DNA of 64,000 nucleotides, taken from assembly GCF_016428755.1 (NCBI RefSeq), contig NZ_JAELTI010000010.1, forward strand, positions 23,215-87,214, given 5' to 3'. The first letter of the stretch is position 1; each line of letters begins with the position of its first letter. The notes beneath the pieces were generated by a model. That model was not told the DNA's origin, searched no databases, and worked only from the letters and a program-made list of their open reading frames with translations. This document shows positions 59,933 through 64,000 of this stretch, piece after piece. The translations under genes were made by a program, and so were the position numbers. This DNA comes from Allobosea sp. ASV33. Lineage in GTDB: Bacteria > Pseudomonadota > Alphaproteobacteria > Rhizobiales > Beijerinckiaceae.

Positions 59933-61248
59933 TGGACCCAACGCAACCGCGCCCGGCCGCCGGCATCGCCGCGCCCCTGCTCTTCACCGCGACGATGCTG
60001 TTCTACCTGGTCACGCTGACGCCGTTCATCGATCTCTCGGCCGTCGCCACCAGCGATGCCGCGACGACCAAGTCGAACGCCATCAACCAGATCGTCTATC
60101 TCGGGCTGACGGCGGCGCTGTGGTTCACCGTCTTCCGGTCGAGCGCGCGCCATCTGGCCGCCCGGCCGCGCGGCATCCTGATCATGATGCTGATCTGGTT
60201 CGGCATCGTCTCGGCCCTCTCCGCACAGCCCGATCTCGCGCTCAAGCGTGTCTTCCTGGCGATGCTGACGATCGTGAACGGCAGCGCCCTGCTGCTGCTG
60301 CCGCGCTCCGAGCGCCAGTTCGCCGGCATGCTCGCGCTGTGCTGCTGCGTGGCTCTGGCGCTCGCCTATCTCGGCGTCGCCTTGTTGCCGCATGTCGCGG
60401 TCCATCAGGCCAGCGAGGTGCGCGAGCCGATGAATGCCGGGCTCTGGCGCGGCCATTTCGCCCATAAGAACGCAGCCGCCGCGGCGATGGTGGTGATCAG
60501 CTTCGTCGGCCTCTACCTGTTCGGCACCGGCCGGCGCCTCGTCGGCGGGCTGATGGTCCTGCTGGCGGCCGTGTTCCTCGCCCAAACCGGCGGGAAATCC
60601 GCGATCGCGGCCCTGCCCGGCATCCTTGCCATCGCCTGGGCCTTCGAGCGCTGGCGCGCCATCCGCACACCGATGGTCGTGCTGGGGATCGCCACCTTCA
60701 ACATCCTGACGATCGGCTGCGCGATGTCGCCCGCGATGCGTGACCTCGTCGCCGGGCTCGGCGTCGACCCGACCTTCACCAACCGCATCGACATCTGGAA
60801 GATAGGCGCCACCGCCGCCCTCGACAGGCCCTTGTCCGGCCATGGCTTCCAACTGTTCTGGCAGACCGACGCGATGGTCCACAAGGGCGGCGCGGCGGCG
60901 GGCTGGGCCTACGCTGCCTTCAACGGCCACAACGCCTATCTCGACATGGCGATCACCACCGGCCTTCCCGGCCTCGTCCTGACGCTCGTCCTCGTCGTCT
61001 GGCTGCCGCTGCGGGCCATCAACCGGGCGGAGGCGACCGCCAACGACCCGGCGCTGACCCGCCTGTTCGTGCGGATCTGGCTCTACGGCATCCTCGCGGC
61101 CTGCGTCGAAAGCCTGTTCTTCCAGTCCGGCAGCCTGATCTGGTTCATGCTGGTCGTCGCGATCTTCGGCCTGCATCTCCAGGCGAGCGCGCATGAAATC
61201 CGCGAGTCGGCGAACCATCCTGGCGAGATGGAGGCGGCCCATGCTTGA
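59929..61248 (+). CDS. Second O-antigen ligase/Wzy-like polymerase (ExoQ-like)
   Basis: 439 residues with about ten to eleven TM segments. The periplasmic loop has HFAHKNAAAAAMVVISFV, which is a common ExoQ/Wzy pattern (His-Lys-Asn), and SGHGFQLFWQ, AFNGHNAYLDMAITTGLPGLV, the family's second conserved stretch. It joins or ligates repeat units. Different from the polymerase at 31592. ATG 59929 overlaps the previous stop. Confidence 0.88.
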   Translation: MMDPTQPRPAAGIAAPLLFTATMLFYLVTLTPFIDLSAVATSDAATTKSNAINQIVYLGLTAALWFTVFRSSARHLAARPRGILIMMLIWFGIVSALSAQPDLALKRVFLAMLTIVNGSALLLLPRSERQFAGMLALCCCVALALAYLGVALLPHVAVHQASEVREPMNAGLWRGHFAHKNAAAAAMVVISFVGLYLFGTGRRLVGGLMVLLAAVFLAQTGGKSAIAALPGILAIAWAFERWRAIRTPMVVLGIATFNILTIGCAMSPAMRDLVAGLGVDPTFTNRIDIWKIGATAALDRPLSGHGFQLFWQTDAMVHKGGAAAGWAYAAFNGHNAYLDMAITTGLPGLVLTLVLVVWLPLRAINRAEATANDPALTRLFVRIWLYGILAACVESLFFQSGSLIWFMLVVAIFGLHLQASAHEIRESANHPGEMEAAHA

Positions 61249-62086
61249 GGCATCGGGAATGCCGGCCCGGCCGGCACGCCTCGCCCGCCTGTCGGCGCAG
61301 CTCGACCAGTTCGCCGGCCGCATGGAGAACCGGCTGATCCGCGCCATCCCGCGCGAGACCATGGAGGTCCCCAGGCAGGAGCCGATCGTCTCCTTCACCT
61401 TCGACGACGTTCCGGATTCCGCCCTCGATGTCGGCGCTGCCATCCTCGAAGCCAACGGCGCCCGCGGCACCTTCTATATTTCGGGCGGGCTGGAGGGGCA
61501 GGTCGAGCCCGGCCGCACCCTGATCGACCGGAAAGGCTGCCGGGAGCTTGCGGCACGCGGCCACGAGATCGGCTGCCACAGCTTCGGGCATCACGACATC
61601 AGGCAGGTTGACGAACCCGCCCTGACCGACGACCTCGCCCGCAACGCCGCCTATCTCGACGCGATCGATCCGCGGCCCGCACCGCGCAATTTCGCCTATC
61701 CCTACAATGCCGGCTCCTTCAGCAAGCGAGCGCTTCTCGCCTGCAGCTTCCGCAGTTGCCGGGCCGCCGGCGAAGGGATCAACCGCGGCCCGACCGACCC
61801 CACCTTCCTGCGGGCGGTCGAGATCCGGCAGCCACAGCAGCACGTGCTCGGGCTCGGCCGCTGGATCGATGCGCTCGTCGCCGATCCCGGCTGGCTGATC
61901 TTCTTCACCCATGACGTCTCGCCGCGGCCGACGCCACATGGCTGCACGGCGCCCAGTTTCCATCTGCTCGTCGGCTACGCGATCGCCCGCGGCTGCCGGA
62001 TCCTGACCGTGGATGCGGCACTCGACCATATGGGCCTGCGGCGGATCGGGCCGGGACAGACGAACCCGGGGGAGCAGCGGCGATGA
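61241..62086 (+). CDS. Polysaccharide deacetylase (NodB-like)
   Basis: 281 residues. NodB motif 1 is SFTFDDVPDSALDVG (two Asp for metal/catalysis), motif 2 is GCHSFGHHDI, motif 3 is RNFAYPYNAGS. The late LIFFTHDVSPRP supplies the last catalytic His. It should remove N-acetyl groups from a sugar or the polymer. GGAGG is six bases before ATG 61241, and its start lies inside the polymerase gene's end. Confidence 0.9.
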   Translation: MLEASGMPARPARLARLSAQLDQFAGRMENRLIRAIPRETMEVPRQEPIVSFTFDDVPDSALDVGAAILEANGARGTFYISGGLEGQVEPGRTLIDRKGCRELAARGHEIGCHSFGHHDIRQVDEPALTDDLARNAAYLDAIDPRPAPRNFAYPYNAGSFSKRALLACSFRSCRAAGEGINRGPTDPTFLRAVEIRQPQQHVLGLGRWIDALVADPGWLIFFTHDVSPRPTPHGCTAPSFHLLVGYAIARGCRILTVDAALDHMGLRRIGPGQTNPGEQRR

Positions 62087-63309
62087 CGCAGACCCGGCGG
62101 CTCCTCGCCATCAACAACTACTTCTACCGCCGCGGCGGCGCCGAGAGCGTCTTTCTCGACCATATCGACCTGTTCATCGCGGCCGGCTGGGACGTCGTGC
62201 CTTTCGCGATGCAGCACCCCGCCAACCTGCCGAGCCCGTGGGCCGGGCATTTCGTGTCCGAGATCGAGTACGGCCGGGCGAGCGGGCCTCTCACCAAGGC
62301 GCGGCAGGCCGCCAAGATCGTGTTTTCGCTGGAGGCGCGCCGGAACATCCGCGCGCTGATCGGGCGGGCGCGGCCGAGCGTGGCGCATGCCCACAACGTC
62401 TACCACCACATCTCCCCCTCGATCTTCGGCACGCTCAAGGCGGAAGGCGTGCCGCTGGTGATGACGGCGCATGATCTGAAGGTCGCCTGCCCGGCTTACA
62501 AGATGCTGAGCCGCGGCATTGTCTGCGAGCGCTGCCGGGGTGGACGCATCCACAACGTCCTGCTGCATCGCTGCGTCAAGGATTCGGCGATCGTGAGCGG
62601 GCTGGTGCTGATGGAGACGCTGGTCCATCGCAGCCTCGGACTCTATCGCGATACGCTCGACCGCCTGATCGCGCCGAGCCGGTTCTATCGCGACAAGCTC
62701 GTCGCCTGGGGCTGGGATGCCGATCGCATCGCCCATATCCCGAACTGCATCGATGCGAGCGCCTATGCGCCTGCGGCCGACGAAGGCGGCTATTTCGTAT
62801 ATGCCGGGCGGCTCGCGCCGGAGAAGGGGCTGGCCACGCTCCTGCGGGCCGCCGCGCTGGCGCGCCAGAAACTGGTCCTCGCCGGCAGCGGCCCGGAAGA
62901 GGAGCGCCTGCGTCGGCTCGCGGAGCATTTCGGCACCGACGTCGTCTTCGCCGGCCATCTCGACAAGCCGGCCCTGCAGCGCCTGATCGGCGAAGCACTG
63001 GCGCTGGTCCTGCCCTCGGAATGGTACGAGAACGCGCCGATCAGCCTGCTCGAGGCCTATGCGCTCGGCCGGCCGGTCATCGGCGCCCGGATCGGCGGCA
63101 TTCCCGAGCTGATCGCGGAGGGCGAAACCGGCCTGCTCGTCGAATCCGGCAATGCCGCGGCGCTGGCCGAGGCGATGGCCGCCCTCGCGGCGCTCTCCCC
63201 CACCGCACGCATCCGGATGGGCGCCCACGGCCGCGACTGGGTCGGCCGCGAATTCTCGCCCGGTCGATACCGCGAACGCACCCTCACCCTGTACGAGGCG
63301 ATCTGCTGA
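62083..63309 (+). CDS. Family 4 glycosyltransferase
   Basis: 408 residues, GT-B. Start LLAINNYFYRRGGAESVFLD, middle AHNVYHHISPS and MTAHDLKVACPAYKMLSRG. The C-terminal half has FVYAGRLAPEKGLATLLRAA and the Glu-x7-Glu in SEWYENAPISLLEAYALGRP. A Cys-x-x-Cys near residue 147 (VCERCRGG) is common in this GT4 branch. It overlaps the deacetylase by ATGA. Confidence 0.9.
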   Translation: MTQTRRLLAINNYFYRRGGAESVFLDHIDLFIAAGWDVVPFAMQHPANLPSPWAGHFVSEIEYGRASGPLTKARQAAKIVFSLEARRNIRALIGRARPSVAHAHNVYHHISPSIFGTLKAEGVPLVMTAHDLKVACPAYKMLSRGIVCERCRGGRIHNVLLHRCVKDSAIVSGLVLMETLVHRSLGLYRDTLDRLIAPSRFYRDKLVAWGWDADRIAHIPNCIDASAYAPAADEGGYFVYAGRLAPEKGLATLLRAAALARQKLVLAGSGPEEERLRRLAEHFGTDVVFAGHLDKPALQRLIGEALALVLPSEWYENAPISLLEAYALGRPVIGARIGGIPELIAEGETGLLVESGNAAALAEAMAALAALSPTARIRMGAHGRDWVGREFSPGRYRERTLTLYEAIC

Positions 63310-64000
63310 TGTACACCCTGATCCCGCCGATCCCCGCCCATTCGCCGGCGCGAAAGATCGTCTTCGTCGGCCTGCGCGGCGTGCCCGAGATCCAGGGCGG
63401 CGTCGAGACCCATGTCGCCGCGATCGCGACGCGCCTGGCGGAACGCGGCTGGCGGGTCGAGGTGCTCGGCCGCGCGCCCTACCTGCCCTCGCAAAGGCCC
63501 TATGTCTGGAAAGGCGTCACCGTCAGGCCGGTCTGGACGCCGCGCTCGCGCAGTTTCGAAGCCCTGCTGCATACGACGCTGGGCCTCTTCGTCGCGGCCC
63601 GCGGCAATCCGGACCTCGTCCATATCCATGCGATCGGGCCGGCGCTGCTGACCCCGCTGGCGCGGCTTCTCGGCCTGCATGTCGTAGTGACCCATCACGG
63701 CTTCGACTACGAACGCCAGAAATGGGGGCCCGTCGCCAGATTGATCCTGCGGACGGGGGAGGCGATGGGAATGCTGTTCTCCCACGCGAATATCGGCGTA
63801 TCCAAGGCGATCGTCGACGCCGTTCGGCGCAAGTTCGGCGTGGGCGCGACTTTCATCCCGAACGGCGTCGAGAGCCCTGTACAAGCCGATCCCGACACGT
63901 CCTATCTCGACCGCATCCAGGTCCGGCCGCAGCGCTATGTCCTGTCCGTCGGCAGGATCGTCGAGGAGAAGCGGCATCTCGACCTGATCGAGGCCTTCGC
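63309..64000 (+). CDS. Family 4 glycosyltransferase, 3' end outside the window
   Basis: At least 230 residues; no in-frame stop before the window end. N-terminus KIVFVGLRGVPEIQGGVETH is a well-known GT4 start in exopolysaccharide clusters, followed by LVHIHAIGPALLTPLARLLG and VTHHGFDYERQKWG. The closing VLSVGRIVEEKRHLDLIEAF-type stretch is the start of the second nucleotide-binding half. It is coupled to the preceding GT4 gene by a one-base stop/start overlap. Confidence 0.88.
   Translation, partial: MYTLIPPIPAHSPARKIVFVGLRGVPEIQGGVETHVAAIATRLAERGWRVEVLGRAPYLPSQRPYVWKGVTVRPVWTPRSRSFEALLHTTLGLFVAARGNPDLVHIHAIGPALLTPLARLLGLHVVVTHHGFDYERQKWGPVARLILRTGEAMGMLFSHANIGVSKAIVDAVRRKFGVGATFIPNGVESPVQADPDTSYLDRIQVRPQRYVLSVGRIVEEKRHLDLIEAF

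Noticed and set aside
1..64000. CRISPR array
   Set aside because: No set of short direct repeats with regular spacers was seen; the only regular repeat is the protein-coding 363-bp unit.

Overview
The window is high-GC DNA from an alphaproteobacterium, most likely of the Hyphomicrobiales (Rhizobiales). Bosea-like or another Boseaceae/Beijerinckiaceae relative is my best guess from protein style, not a proven assignment. The strongest clue is the irr / fabA-fabB-fabI neighbourhood, in which a haem-responsive Fur-family regulator is divergent from the unsaturated fatty acid genes. ExoF/ExoP-like exopolysaccharide proteins support it.

Region 1 (1-10.1 kb) is ordinary core genome. It holds the 3' end of argG, a decayed GIY-YIG gene, small secreted and DUF proteins, the fabA-fabB-DUF3303-fabI operon, irr, a META-domain protein, an SH3 protein, a D-2-hydroxyacid dehydrogenase, a HAD phosphatase and a complex-I-type SDR. 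Region 2 (10.2-11.9 kb) is a tRNA-Leu(CAG) with a near-consensus promoter, about 700 bp with no convincing gene, and a DUF3102 protein of the plasmid/phage type, so possibly the remnant of an integrated element.

Region 3 (12.0-45.0 kb) is a large surface-polysaccharide island. It contains a chain-length/pseudokinase protein and an ExoF-like exporter, an ECF sigma factor, and a leftward type I secretion block (membrane fusion protein, ABC transporter, 820-residue repeat substrate) followed by two glycosyltransferases, a Sec-exported paralogue of the substrate's N-terminal domain, and a WecG/TagA transferase. A rightward operon follows (sugar-phosphate transferase, GT4, GT2, Wzy-like polymerase), then a second chain-length/pseudokinase protein, a CDP-deoxysugar set (rfbF, PIG-L deacetylase, Wzx-like flippase, RfbC-like epimerase, SAF-domain oxidoreductase, rfbG), an FAD mutase-like protein, a pyruvyltransferase and a GT2. 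A LuxR-type regulator with a receiver lacking the phosphorylation residues follows at 45.6 kb.

Region 4 (46.5-54.4 kb) holds an alkaline phosphatase, a three-gene ABC export operon with a histidine-rich loop, alanine dehydrogenase, and an orphan form-II CoxL-like molybdopterin subunit. Region 5 (54.8-64.0 kb) is a second polysaccharide locus: acyltransferase-like protein, GT2, a leftward flippase, a GumC-like chain-length protein, a Wzy-like polymerase, a NodB-type deacetylase and two GT4 enzymes, the last cut by the window end.

Taken together, the window encodes two Wzx/Wzy-type systems with three chain-length proteins and only one visible outer-membrane exporter, plus an adjacent type I secretion system. 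The most unusual points are: a C39-peptidase-like domain fused to the membrane fusion protein as well as to the ABC transporter; both tyrosine-kinase-like domains carrying Ala in place of the Walker A lysine; and one unassigned secreted domain exported apparently by two routes.
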